From: Flavobacterium sp.
GTDB taxonomy: Bacteria > Bacteroidota > Bacteroidia > Flavobacteriales > Flavobacteriaceae
Length of the DNA: 6,346 nt
NCBI GenBank assembly: GCA_030682755.1
Contig: JAUXNR010000647.1
Location: 1-6,346 of the forward strand
Direction: 5' to 3'
Shown: one piece after another, positions 1 to 5,407 of the stretch
Layout of the letters: each line of letters opens with the position of its first letter
Numbering within the stretch: the first letter of the stretch is position 1
Position numbers and translations under genes: made by a program
The notes under the pieces: generated by a model
Told to the model about the DNA's origin: nothing
Database searches by the model: none
Seen by the model: only the letters and a program-made list of their open reading frames with translations

Positions 1-1293
1 CAACCTTATCCTGAAATTAATGCCAATAATGCTACAGGTACAAACCAGCGTTATGATTTTAGAGGCAAACCAAATTCAGGGTCAATTACAATAAATGTAG
101 CAAATGATAAATATACACTGACCGGAAATCCATATCCTTCGGCAATTGATTTAAATATGTTTTTAACTGACGAAGATAATACTCCTTACATTGACGGTAC
201 TGCTTTGTTTTGGGAACATGACAAAACGGCGAACACTCACTTAATTGCACAATACCGAGGCGGTTATGGTGTTTATAATGGATTTACAAGTGTTTATTCG
301 CCTGCTACATTTTATTATTATGATTTGGGAGGAAATCAAGGGGGTGCTGTTCCTAGTTCACCTTCAAATTATTATGAAAGACGGTTTTCACCAATTGGTC
401 AAGGATTTATGATTAGAGGAGTTCAAGATGGTGAGGTTAAAATGAAAAACTTATTTAGAATTTATATAAAAGAAGGTTCTGCAAACCAATCTGAGTTTGA
501 ACGTACATCTAATGCAACATCAAATACTTCAAATCAAAATGAAGATAATGAATTCTTTGATGAAATTCCAAATATAGCCGGAATTGATTATACGCAGATT
601 AGTAAGAAACCGGCACCACACATTAAAATAAACACCTTGTTAAACAACCAGGCAGTTCGTCAATATGCTCTTTGTTTTTTGCCAAACGCTTCTGAAGGAT
701 TAGATAAAGCCGATTCAAAATCACCAGACGGAACAACTTTACCTTTTGACTCTTATTTGTTTTTGAATCAAGAAGAGTATTTGCATTCTACCATGCCTTT
801 TTCAATTACAAATACCTATCCGGTTGGATTTAAAAGTAATACTGATGCTACTTTTAAAGTTGAAGTGAGCGAGATGAATGATATTTCCGGTTTTTTAGAT
901 GTTTTTTTACACGATAAAGAAACAGGTTTATACCATGATATTAAAAATAGTGCTTATACATTATCGTTACCGGCTGGTGTTAACACTACCCGTTATGAAA
1001 TTACGTTTTTAAATAGTACTTTAGAAATTCCTGAATTAATAGATTCAAACTTACTGGCATATTCAAATTTGACAGATAACTTGTTAGTTGTTGAAAACCC
1101 AAAAAACTTAAGTTTAAAAACGGTTACTTTGTTTGACCTTACCGGAAAGCAAGTGCTACACTTCAATAAGTTAGGTTCAAATGACAAATATGAATTCGAC
1201 ACAAGTTTGTTGGGAGATAGTATTTATATCTTACAATTAACAACCGAAGAATTTGAAAAGCCATACGTTCATAAAATCCCAATTTTTAAATAA
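1..1293 (+). CDS. Secreted protein with T9SS C-terminal sorting domain (5' end missing)
   Basis: The frame is open from base 1 to a TAA at 1291-1293, giving 430 visible residues; the start and signal peptide lie outside the window. The first internal ATG (157) is not the start, because family-like sequence precedes it: YDFRGKPNSG (18-27) and LTGNPYPSAIDL (40-51). The blocks GTALFWEH (66-73), YRGGYGVY (85-92) and IGQGFMIRG (132-140) recur, from memory, in large flavobacterial T9SS cargo proteins. A Ser/Thr/Asn- and acid-rich linker follows at about 160-190, then a beta-rich segment with GLYHDI (309-314). Residues about 359-430 resemble a type A sorting domain: FDLTGK (378-383), IYILQL (408-413) and a basic end, KIPIFK. 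Such domains direct proteins across the outer membrane and are usually cleaved there. The protein's own activity cannot be told from this part; no catalytic motif was recognised. Confidence 0.85.
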   Translation, partial: QPYPEINANNATGTNQRYDFRGKPNSGSITINVANDKYTLTGNPYPSAIDLNMFLTDEDNTPYIDGTALFWEHDKTANTHLIAQYRGGYGVYNGFTSVYSPATFYYYDLGGNQGGAVPSSPSNYYERRFSPIGQGFMIRGVQDGEVKMKNLFRIYIKEGSANQSEFERTSNATSNTSNQNEDNEFFDEIPNIAGIDYTQISKKPAPHIKINTLLNNQAVRQYALCFLPNASEGLDKADSKSPDGTTLPFDSYLFLNQEEYLHSTMPFSITNTYPVGFKSNTDATFKVEVSEMNDISGFLDVFLHDKETGLYHDIKNSAYTLSLPAGVNTTRYEITFLNSTLEIPELIDSNLLAYSNLTDNLLVVENPKNLSLKTVTLFDLTGKQVLHFNKLGSNDKYEFDTSLLGDSIYILQLTTEEFEKPYVHKIPIFK

Positions 1294-1301
1294 TAGCTTT
1301 A

Positions 1302-1341
1302 AAAAAATAAGTCCCTCAAAATTTTGAAGGACTTATTTTTT
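1302..1341. terminator. Bidirectional rho-independent terminator between convergent genes
   Basis: A perfect 13-bp inverted repeat pairs 1302-1314 with 1329-1341. Inside it, after one mismatch, the palindrome TCAAAATTTTGA (1316-1327) can extend the stem. The outer arms are an A-run on the left and a T-run on the right, so either strand's transcript would end in a U-tract. It lies 8 bases past the T9SS gene's stop and 9 bases past the dehydrogenase's stop, so it probably ends both transcripts. Confidence 0.88.
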
Positions 1342-1350
1342 ACTGTCTAA

Positions 1351-2529
1351 CTATTTAAACGCTTGCATTCCCGTTATATCTGCTCCCGTAATCAATAAGT
1401 GGATGTCATGTGTTCCTTCATAAGTAATTACAGATTCCAAGTTCATCATGTGCCTCATGATGGAATATTCACCGGTGATTCCCATCCCTCCAAGAATTTG
1501 TCTTGCCTCACGTGCAATTTCAATTGCCATGTTAACATTGTTTCTTTTAGCCATAGAAATTTGAGCTGTAGTAGCTTTTCCTTCATTTCTTAAAACCCCC
1601 AAACGCCAAGTCAATAATTGGGCTTTTGTGATTTCGGTTATCATTTCGGCTAATTTTTTTTGTTGCAATTGAGTAGCTCCAATAGGTTTGTCAAATTGAA
1701 TTCTTTCTTTAGCATAACGCAAAGCCGTATCATAACAATCCATTGCAGCACCAATAGCTCCCCAAGCAATTCCGTAACGGGCTGAATCCAAACAACCCAG
1801 CGGAGCACCTAAACCTGATTTATTTGGCAATAAATTTTCTTTTGGAACTTTAACGTTGTCAAAAATCAATTCGCCCGTAGCTGATGCACGAAGTGACCAT
1901 TTATTATGTGTTTCGGGAGTAGTAAATCCTTCCATCCCACGTTCCACGATTAAACCGTGAATTCTGCCTTCTTCATTTTTTGCCCAAACAACCGCAATGT
2001 CTGCAAAAGGGGCATTTGATATCCACATTTTGGCTCCATTTAATAAATAATGGTCGCCTTTGTCTTTAAAGTTTGTCGTCATTCCTCCCGGATTTGAACC
2101 ATGATCCGGTTCAGTTAACCCAAAGCAACCCATCATTTCGCCTGTGGCTAATTTGGGTAAATATTTCATGCGTTGAGTTTCATTTCCATATTTCCAAATC
2201 GGATACATCACAAGAGAAGATTGTACAGATGAAGTTGAACGAACACCTGAATCGCCTCTTTCAATTTCTTGCATGATTAAACCATATGAAATTTGATCCA
2301 ATCCTGCTCCACCATATTCCTCCGGAATATATGGGCCAAAACCACCAATTTCTCCCAATCCTTTTATGATTTGCGTTGGAAATTCAGCTCGTTGAGCATA
2401 GTCTTCAATAATTGGTGATACTTCACGTTTCACCCAAGCACGTGCAGAATCACGTACTAATTTGTGCTCTTCGGTTAATAAATCATCTAGTAAATAATAA
2501 TCAGGAGCTTGAAATAAATCTGGTTTCAT
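1351..2529 (-). CDS. gcdH: Acyl-CoA dehydrogenase, glutaryl-CoA dehydrogenase type
   Basis: 392 residues from the ATG at 2529. This FAD enzyme would oxidise and decarboxylate glutaryl-CoA to crotonyl-CoA in lysine/tryptophan breakdown, passing electrons to ETF. The order is a helical N-domain (about 15-130), a beta middle domain with GCFGLTEP (134-141) and WISNAPFAD (169-177), and a helical C-domain with QILGGMG (344-350). From memory it tracks human GCDH closely: RSTSSVQSSLVM (97-108) keeps the Arg97/Ser101 pair that holds the substrate carboxylate, SLRASATGE and ARYGIAWG are present, and TYEGTHDIH (369-377) places the catalytic base at Glu371. An in-frame ATG at 2625 would add 32 residues (FVININQDEI...), but they match nothing in the family and overlap the predicted promoter. 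It lies 141 bases after trmN6 with its own promoter, so co-transcription is optional. Another short-chain acyl-CoA specificity is the main alternative. Confidence 0.88.
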   Translation of the reverse strand: MKPDLFQAPDYYLLDDLLTEEHKLVRDSARAWVKREVSPIIEDYAQRAEFPTQIIKGLGEIGGFGPYIPEEYGGAGLDQISYGLIMQEIERGDSGVRSTSSVQSSLVMYPIWKYGNETQRMKYLPKLATGEMMGCFGLTEPDHGSNPGGMTTNFKDKGDHYLLNGAKMWISNAPFADIAVVWAKNEEGRIHGLIVERGMEGFTTPETHNKWSLRASATGELIFDNVKVPKENLLPNKSGLGAPLGCLDSARYGIAWGAIGAAMDCYDTALRYAKERIQFDKPIGATQLQQKKLAEMITEITKAQLLTWRLGVLRNEGKATTAQISMAKRNNVNMAIEIAREARQILGGMGITGEYSIMRHMMNLESVITYEGTHDIHLLITGADITGMQAFK

Positions 2530-2594
2530 AAGTTGTGCTTTTATGAGGCAAAATGCAATCTCATCTTGGTTAATATTGATAACGAAAACGTTTG

Positions 2595-2625
2595 CAAAAG
2601 TAAGTAAAGAAATGTAACAAATCAA
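2595..2625 (-). promoter_or_regulatory. Bacteroidota-type promoter for the acyl-CoA dehydrogenase gene
   Basis: On the minus strand, TTG (2625-2623), a 20-base spacer and TACTTTTG (2602-2595) fit the Bacteroidota sigma factor consensus TTG-N17-23-TAnnTTTG. Transcription should begin about 5-8 bases downstream, near 2588, giving a leader of roughly 60 bases before the ATG at 2529. An 8-bp palindrome, AAACGTTT (2586-2593), sits right at the expected start site. The promoter lies in the 141-base gap after trmN6. No terminator hairpin was seen in that gap, so read-through from the upstream operon is also possible. Confidence 0.62.
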
Positions 2626-2670
2626 TTAACGATTGTTATAATTTCTAAAAACAGATGATAAAAAATGAAG

Positions 2671-3378
2671 TTACATTTTTAAATAAAAGTCTTTTGTTAA
2701 ATCAATGTAGTCATTTGTGTAGTGATGACGAGCTGTTTCAATTATCAATTCATCTGCTTGTAAAGTACTTAGTTCGTAACGTTTAAAAGCTAGTAAGCTT
2801 CTGACAATAGGGGTAGAAGAATTACCTTTTACTCTTGTGATTTTTACAGGAAACAATTCAAATTTAGCACACAAATCAATAAATCGTTGCTCTTCTTTAA
2901 AAGGAAGTATTACGGCAAAAATACCGTTTTCAGAAAGTAACAAATCTGCGGCTTCAATTAATTCTTCAAAAGGTAATGCATCTTGAAATCTTGCTAAATC
3001 CCTTTGCGAATTTTCGGTTTTATAATCTTCAGCATAAAAAGGAGGATTGGAAAGTATTACATCATATTCATCTTCGGGTTCATCAACAAACTCATCAAGA
3101 CCGGCATGAAAACAAAACAAACGATCACTCCATGGTGAGTTTTCAAAATTTTCGACACATTGTTCATATGCTTCTTCATCAATTTCTAAAGCATCAATTT
3201 GTTCTGCGTTGCTTCGTTGAGCAATCATCAGAGATAAAATTCCAGTACCAGCACCAATGTCTAAAACAGATATTGGATTGTTTTCAATCGGACACCAAGC
3301 ACCCAATAATACTGAATCTGTGCCTACTTTCATGGCACATCGGTCTTGTTGAACAGAAAATTGTTTGAATTGAAACAC
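2671..3378 (-). CDS. trmN6: tRNA1(Val) (adenine(37)-N6)-methyltransferase, TrmN6/YfiC family
   Basis: 235 residues, a usual length for this single-domain class I SAM-dependent methyltransferase. The family N6-methylates A37 of tRNA(Val) next to the anticodon in E. coli; the exact tRNA target here is inferred. SAM-binding motif I is VLDIGAGTG (38-46). ALEID (63-67) ends strand 2 with an acid expected to hold the SAM ribose. SNPPFY (110-115) is the (N/D)PPF/Y motif IV of amino-methyltransferases, where the target adenine is positioned. The N-terminus MFQFKQF followed by MKVGTDSVLLGAW (16-28) is typical of the family. The start is a GTG (3378-3376): the upstream frame has no ATG before an in-frame TAA (3393-3391), and the next ATG (codon 16) would cut off conserved residues. 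It lies 72 bases after rimM with no visible promoter in the gap, so it is probably part of the rpsP-rimM transcript. Confidence 0.9.
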   Translation of the reverse strand: MFQFKQFSVQQDRCAMKVGTDSVLLGAWCPIENNPISVLDIGAGTGILSLMIAQRSNAEQIDALEIDEEAYEQCVENFENSPWSDRLFCFHAGLDEFVDEPEDEYDVILSNPPFYAEDYKTENSQRDLARFQDALPFEELIEAADLLLSENGIFAVILPFKEEQRFIDLCAKFELFPVKITRVKGNSSTPIVRSLLAFKRYELSTLQADELIIETARHHYTNDYIDLTKDFYLKM

Positions 3379-3450
3379 GTTGATTAACGATTATGAATAA
3401 AGATTTTTGATTTCAGAATATTGAAAACTGAGACTACAGCTGAAAACTTT

Positions 3451-3975
3451 CTAAAGATACATTTCCACCAAACCTTCCGGTAAATTCATAATTACCTTTT
3501 TGTTTTCACGATCAATTTTAACCAAAAAGTGATCAATCATTGGAATAAGCATTTCCACCGCACCATTCAAAACTTCAAAAAGTGGCTGAGCGGTTGAATC
3601 GTTTACAGAAACAATTTTTCCAAAAACACCAAGGCGTTGATCTTCAATTTCAAAACCAATAACTTCGTGATAATAAAATTGATTTCCTTCTAGTTTTGGA
3701 AGAAAAGAAAGTGGTAAATAAAGCTCGCAACCCATAATGGCATCTGCATCGGCTTCATTCTCAACATCTTCAAATTTAACCCTGAGAAAATCATTTTTGT
3801 GTAGAGAACTATTTTCAATAAAAAATGGAACCAAGTTTTTGTTTAATTCAACAAAAACTGATTCCATATTTTCATATAACTCGGGTTCGTCAGTGTCTAA
3901 ATAGACTAAAACTTCCCCTTTAAAACTAAATTTTTTAGCGATTTTGCCAAGATAGAAACATTCCTCTTTACGCAT
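3451..3975 (-). CDS. rimM: Ribosome maturation factor RimM
   Basis: 174 residues from an ATG, the normal RimM length. RimM assists late 30S assembly and 16S rRNA processing, binding S19 in the 30S head. The N-terminal RimM barrel spans about 6-90 and opens with YLGKIAKKFSFKGEVLV (8-24), the counterpart of the usual G-x-I-x(n)-G-x-x-GE(V/L) signature; FLRVKFEDV (63-71) and the acidic helix ENEADADAIMG (72-82) follow. The C-terminal PRC-barrel spans about 98-174: FYYHEVIGFEI (100-110), GKIVSVND (119-126), EMLIPMI (141-147) and LPEGLVEMYL at the end, matching the family's usual LPEGL close. It starts 12 bases after the rpsP stop, a tight pairing that follows the very common bacterial order rpsP-rimM and implies one transcript. 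The usual family HG before the (K/R)GE turn is replaced by KKFSF, which I recall as normal in flavobacteria. Confidence 0.94.
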   Translation of the reverse strand: MRKEECFYLGKIAKKFSFKGEVLVYLDTDEPELYENMESVFVELNKNLVPFFIENSSLHKNDFLRVKFEDVENEADADAIMGCELYLPLSFLPKLEGNQFYYHEVIGFEIEDQRLGVFGKIVSVNDSTAQPLFEVLNGAVEMLIPMIDHFLVKIDRENKKVIMNLPEGLVEMYL

Positions 3976-3987
3976 TATCGCAAAATA

Positions 3988-4566
3988 TTAAGCTTCTTTT
4001 TCTTCGTTTGATTCTTCAACAGCAGGAGTTTCTTCAGCAACTACTTCAGCAGCCACTTCACTTACTTCTTCTGTCACTTCTTCAGCAACCTCTTCTGTTA
4101 CTTCTGCAGCTTTTAAAGCCTCAGCAGCAGCATTTGCACGTTTGTCATTAGCGGCTTTTTCAGCTTTTAATGCTTCAACTTTTGCTTTTTCTTGTGCTTT
4201 GCTTAAGCCTTCTTTTTTAGAAGTAACTTTGTTTGTTTTTTCTTCAATCCAAGCCGCTAATTTAGCATCTGCTTGTTCTTGAGTTAAAGCACCTTTTCTA
4301 ACTCCACCATCCAAGTGATGTTTCAATAACGCTCCTTTATAAGAAAGGATTGCTCTTGCAGTATCTGTTGGTTGAGCACCATTGTGTAACCATTGAACAG
4401 CACCATCAAGGTTCAAATCAATAGTTGCAGGATTTGTGTTTGGATTATAAGTTCCTAATTTTTCAAGGAATTTACCATCTCTTTTTGAGCGAGCATCTGC
4501 TGCTACGATCCAGAAAAAAGGTTTTCCTTTTTTTCCGTGTCTTTGTAATCTAATTTTTACTGACAT
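3988..4566 (-). CDS. rpsP: 30S ribosomal protein S16 (bS16) with long Ala/Glu-rich tail
   Basis: 192 residues from an ATG, against about 80-90 in E. coli. Residues 1 to about 82 are the conserved S16 fold: IRLQRHGKKGKPFFWIVAAD (5-24), RSKRDGKFLEKLGTYNP (26-42), LDGAVQWLHNGAQPTDTAR (53-71). The protein is a structural part of the 30S body and is needed for its assembly. Residues 86-110 (GGVRKGALTQEQADAKLAAW) look like a lineage-specific helical extension. From about 113 a Lys/Ala/Glu-rich stretch, probably helical, leads into degenerate acidic repeats (VTEEVAEEVTEEVSEVAAEV, 156-175) ending EEKEA. Long S16 tails are known from Bacteroidota; their role is not known to me. The gene heads the rpsP-rimM-(trmN6) operon, with a consensus promoter and a short hairpin leader that may be regulatory. 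Confidence 0.96.
   Translation of the reverse strand: MSVKIRLQRHGKKGKPFFWIVAADARSKRDGKFLEKLGTYNPNTNPATIDLNLDGAVQWLHNGAQPTDTARAILSYKGALLKHHLDGGVRKGALTQEQADAKLAAWIEEKTNKVTSKKEGLSKAQEKAKVEALKAEKAANDKRANAAAEALKAAEVTEEVAEEVTEEVSEVAAEVVAEETPAVEESNEEKEA
4001..4113. repeat. Degenerate short repeats encoding the acidic S16 tail
   Basis: On the plus strand this stretch is built from irregular CTTCTTC, TTCAGCA and CTTCTGTTAC-like words. Read on the minus strand they encode runs of Glu-Glu, Val-Thr-Glu-Glu-Val and Ala-Glu-Val near the S16 C-terminus. The units are unequal and diverged, so this is low-complexity coding sequence, not a clean tandem array. It could change length by slippage or recombination without shifting frame if units of 3n are lost or gained. 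Confidence 0.55.
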
Positions 4567-4585
4567 AATCTTGTGATTAAATTTT

Positions 4586-4600
4586 GAGGTTCTCGACCTC
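4586..4600 (-). promoter_or_regulatory. Hairpin in the rpsP 5' leader (possible ribosomal protein leader)
   Basis: In the rpsP transcript GAGGU, a 5-base loop CGAGA and ACCUC form a 5-bp stem, 19 bases before the ATG and about 10 bases after the predicted start of transcription. It occupies much of a leader of only about 43 bases. No U-tract follows, so it is not a terminator. Position and size suit a small autoregulatory leader bound by S16, but this is inference; a 5-bp stem can also arise by chance in a short leader. Confidence 0.45.
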
Positions 4601-4615
4601 TGTTAATTAAGGGTG

Positions 4616-4645
4616 CAAATATACAAAAGTTTTCAATGTGCCCAA
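4616..4645 (-). promoter_or_regulatory. Consensus Bacteroidota promoter for the rpsP operon
   Basis: On the minus strand, TTG (4645-4643), a 19-base spacer and TATATTTG (4623-4616) give an essentially ideal match to TTG-N19-TAnnTTTG. It is the best promoter in the window, as suits a ribosomal protein operon. Transcription should start near 4609, inside or beside TTAATTAA (4603-4610), leaving a leader of about 43 bases. It lies back to back with the lipoprotein gene's promoter, about 55 bases away. Confidence 0.8.
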
Positions 4646-4700
4646 CTCTTAACTGTCTTTTATTAAAAAATGTTCTGTTTTTCAAATTTTTATGCAAATA

Positions 4701-4733
4701 TTGAAGTCTATTTCAGTAGAAAAACTATTTTTG
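4701..4733 (+). promoter_or_regulatory. Bacteroidota-type promoter for the lipoprotein gene
   Basis: TTG (4701-4703), a 22-base spacer and TATTTTTG (4726-4733) fit the TTG/TAnnTTTG consensus, with the spacer at the long end of the tolerated range. Transcription would begin near 4740, about 26 bases before the ATG at 4766. This position argues against translation from the earlier in-frame ATGs at 4670 and 4742, the first of which lies upstream of the promoter. Confidence 0.6.
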
Positions 4734-4765
4734 TATCACTAATGCAATTCAAATTTACCTATAAA

Positions 4766-5245
4766 ATGAAAAAAATAATAACCCTTTTAGTAATGATTAC
4801 TCTCTTTAGCTCTTGCGAAGAGAATGTTAAATTCAATAATCCTGCTGTTCAAGGAAGATTAGATAATGCTACTTGGAGAGCCATCGATTTTCAAGCTTTT
4901 GTTGATTTAAATGGAGCTTTGACTATAAATGCATATACTTCAAATCAAGTACTTACGCTTAAAACACCTTCAAAAAACATAGGTGTTTATGTGTTGGGCG
5001 AAAATACAGCAAGAAGTGCAACTTTTACGGCAACTTACTCCGGACAAGATGTGATTTTCACTACTGGCTCAGGAATTGGTGGTGATGGACAAATTCTTAT
5101 TGATGAATATGATGCAGTTAATAATACAGTATCCGGGGAGTTTCGATTTAACGCTGTAAATATTGAAAATAATCCTCTAGGAGGAGAATTGTTAAACATG
5201 CAAGAAGGTATTTTTTATAAAGTTCCTGTTTTTCCAGCTCAATAA
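4766..5245 (+). CDS. Small putative lipoprotein of unknown function
   Basis: 159 residues from the ATG at 4766, which opens a clear lipoprotein signal: Lys2-Lys3, a hydrophobic core (IITLLVMITLF, 4-14) and a lipobox ending FSSC with the lipidated Cys at 17. An ATG at 4670 in the same frame would bury this signal behind 32 residues and lies before the promoter. The mature part has no transmembrane segment, looks beta-rich, and has one central block, VLTLKTPSKNIGVYVLG (62-78), and a late one, TVSGEFRFNAV (121-131). This pattern resembles, from memory, small flavobacterial lipoproteins of the DUF6252 kind; that name is unverified. The Glu-Glu after the Cys resembles the acidic export signals that send Bacteroidota lipoproteins to the cell surface. 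It has its own promoter and terminator, so it appears monocistronic. No enzymatic motif is visible and no function is proposed. Confidence 0.85.
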   Translation: MKKIITLLVMITLFSSCEENVKFNNPAVQGRLDNATWRAIDFQAFVDLNGALTINAYTSNQVLTLKTPSKNIGVYVLGENTARSATFTATYSGQDVIFTTGSGIGGDGQILIDEYDAVNNTVSGEFRFNAVNIENNPLGGELLNMQEGIFYKVPVFPAQ

Positions 5246-5269
5246 TTTCTTAATTATTCAAGATAATAT

Positions 5270-5302
5270 AAAGGTCTTCATGTTTGTGTGAAGGCCTTTT
5301 TT
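5270..5302 (+). terminator. Rho-independent terminator after the lipoprotein gene
   Basis: AAAGGTCTTCA (5270-5280) pairs with TGAAGGCCTTT (5289-5299) as an 11-bp stem with one G-U pair and an 8-base loop. It is followed by a six-base T-run (5297-5302) that overlaps the stem end. It begins 24 bases after the lipoprotein stop and separates that gene from the RRM gene. Confidence 0.88.
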
Positions 5303-5359
5303 GTGCGTTATAATCAGGTTTAACAGCTTGAATTCCAAAATAAAGACAAAAATATTCAG

Positions 5360-5385
5360 TTGCATGCTAAAATAGATTACCTTTG
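5360..5385 (+). promoter_or_regulatory. Probable Bacteroidota-type promoter for the RRM gene
   Basis: TACCTTTG (5378-5385) is a full match to the -7 element TAnnTTTG, 22 bases before the ATG at 5408. The only nearby TTG (5360-5362) leaves a 15-base spacer, shorter than usual, so the -33 element is weak or unclear. The start of transcription should be near 5391, giving a very short AT-rich leader with no Shine-Dalgarno sequence. The rest of the gap from 5303 to 5359 shows nothing recognisable. Confidence 0.55.
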
Positions 5386-5407
5386 TAGGGAATTTTAATT
5401 TCAATTT

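Noticed and set aside
993..1202. A 69-codon minus-strand frame opposite the T9SS protein's C-terminus.
   Set aside because: It is antisense to the sorting domain and has no promoter, leader or family resemblance.
1399..2276. Two small plus-strand open frames (1399-1593 and 2073-2276) opposite the dehydrogenase gene.
   Set aside because: Both are antisense to strongly conserved coding sequence, lack promoters and show no recognisable features.
2530..2625. Upstream in-frame extension of the dehydrogenase from the ATG at 2625.
   Set aside because: The extra 32 residues do not resemble the family N-terminus, while MKPDLFQAPDYYLLDDLLTEEH does; the extension also overlaps the predicted promoter.
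2976..3368. A 130-codon open frame on the plus strand opposite trmN6.
   Set aside because: It lies wholly antisense to a well-supported gene and encodes a His/Gln-rich sequence typical of shadow translation, with no domain or signal.
2626..3392. The 9-base word TTAACGATT at both ends of trmN6 (2626-2634 and 3384-3392), as a possible insertion or target-site duplication.
   Set aside because: TrmN6 is a core gene in a plausible ancestral context, the word is short and AT-rich, and no terminal inverted repeats or transposase accompany it.
3379..3450. Weak repeats in the rimM-trmN6 gap (AGTTTTCA twice on the minus strand; TTTCA/TGAAA around ATATTC).
   Set aside because: The stem is only 5 bp without a T-run and the direct repeat is 8 bases in AT-rich DNA; neither supports a terminator or operator call.
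4670..4765. Upstream in-frame extension of the lipoprotein from the ATG at 4670.
   Set aside because: It would place a lipoprotein signal peptide in the middle of the protein, and 4670 lies upstream of the predicted promoter.
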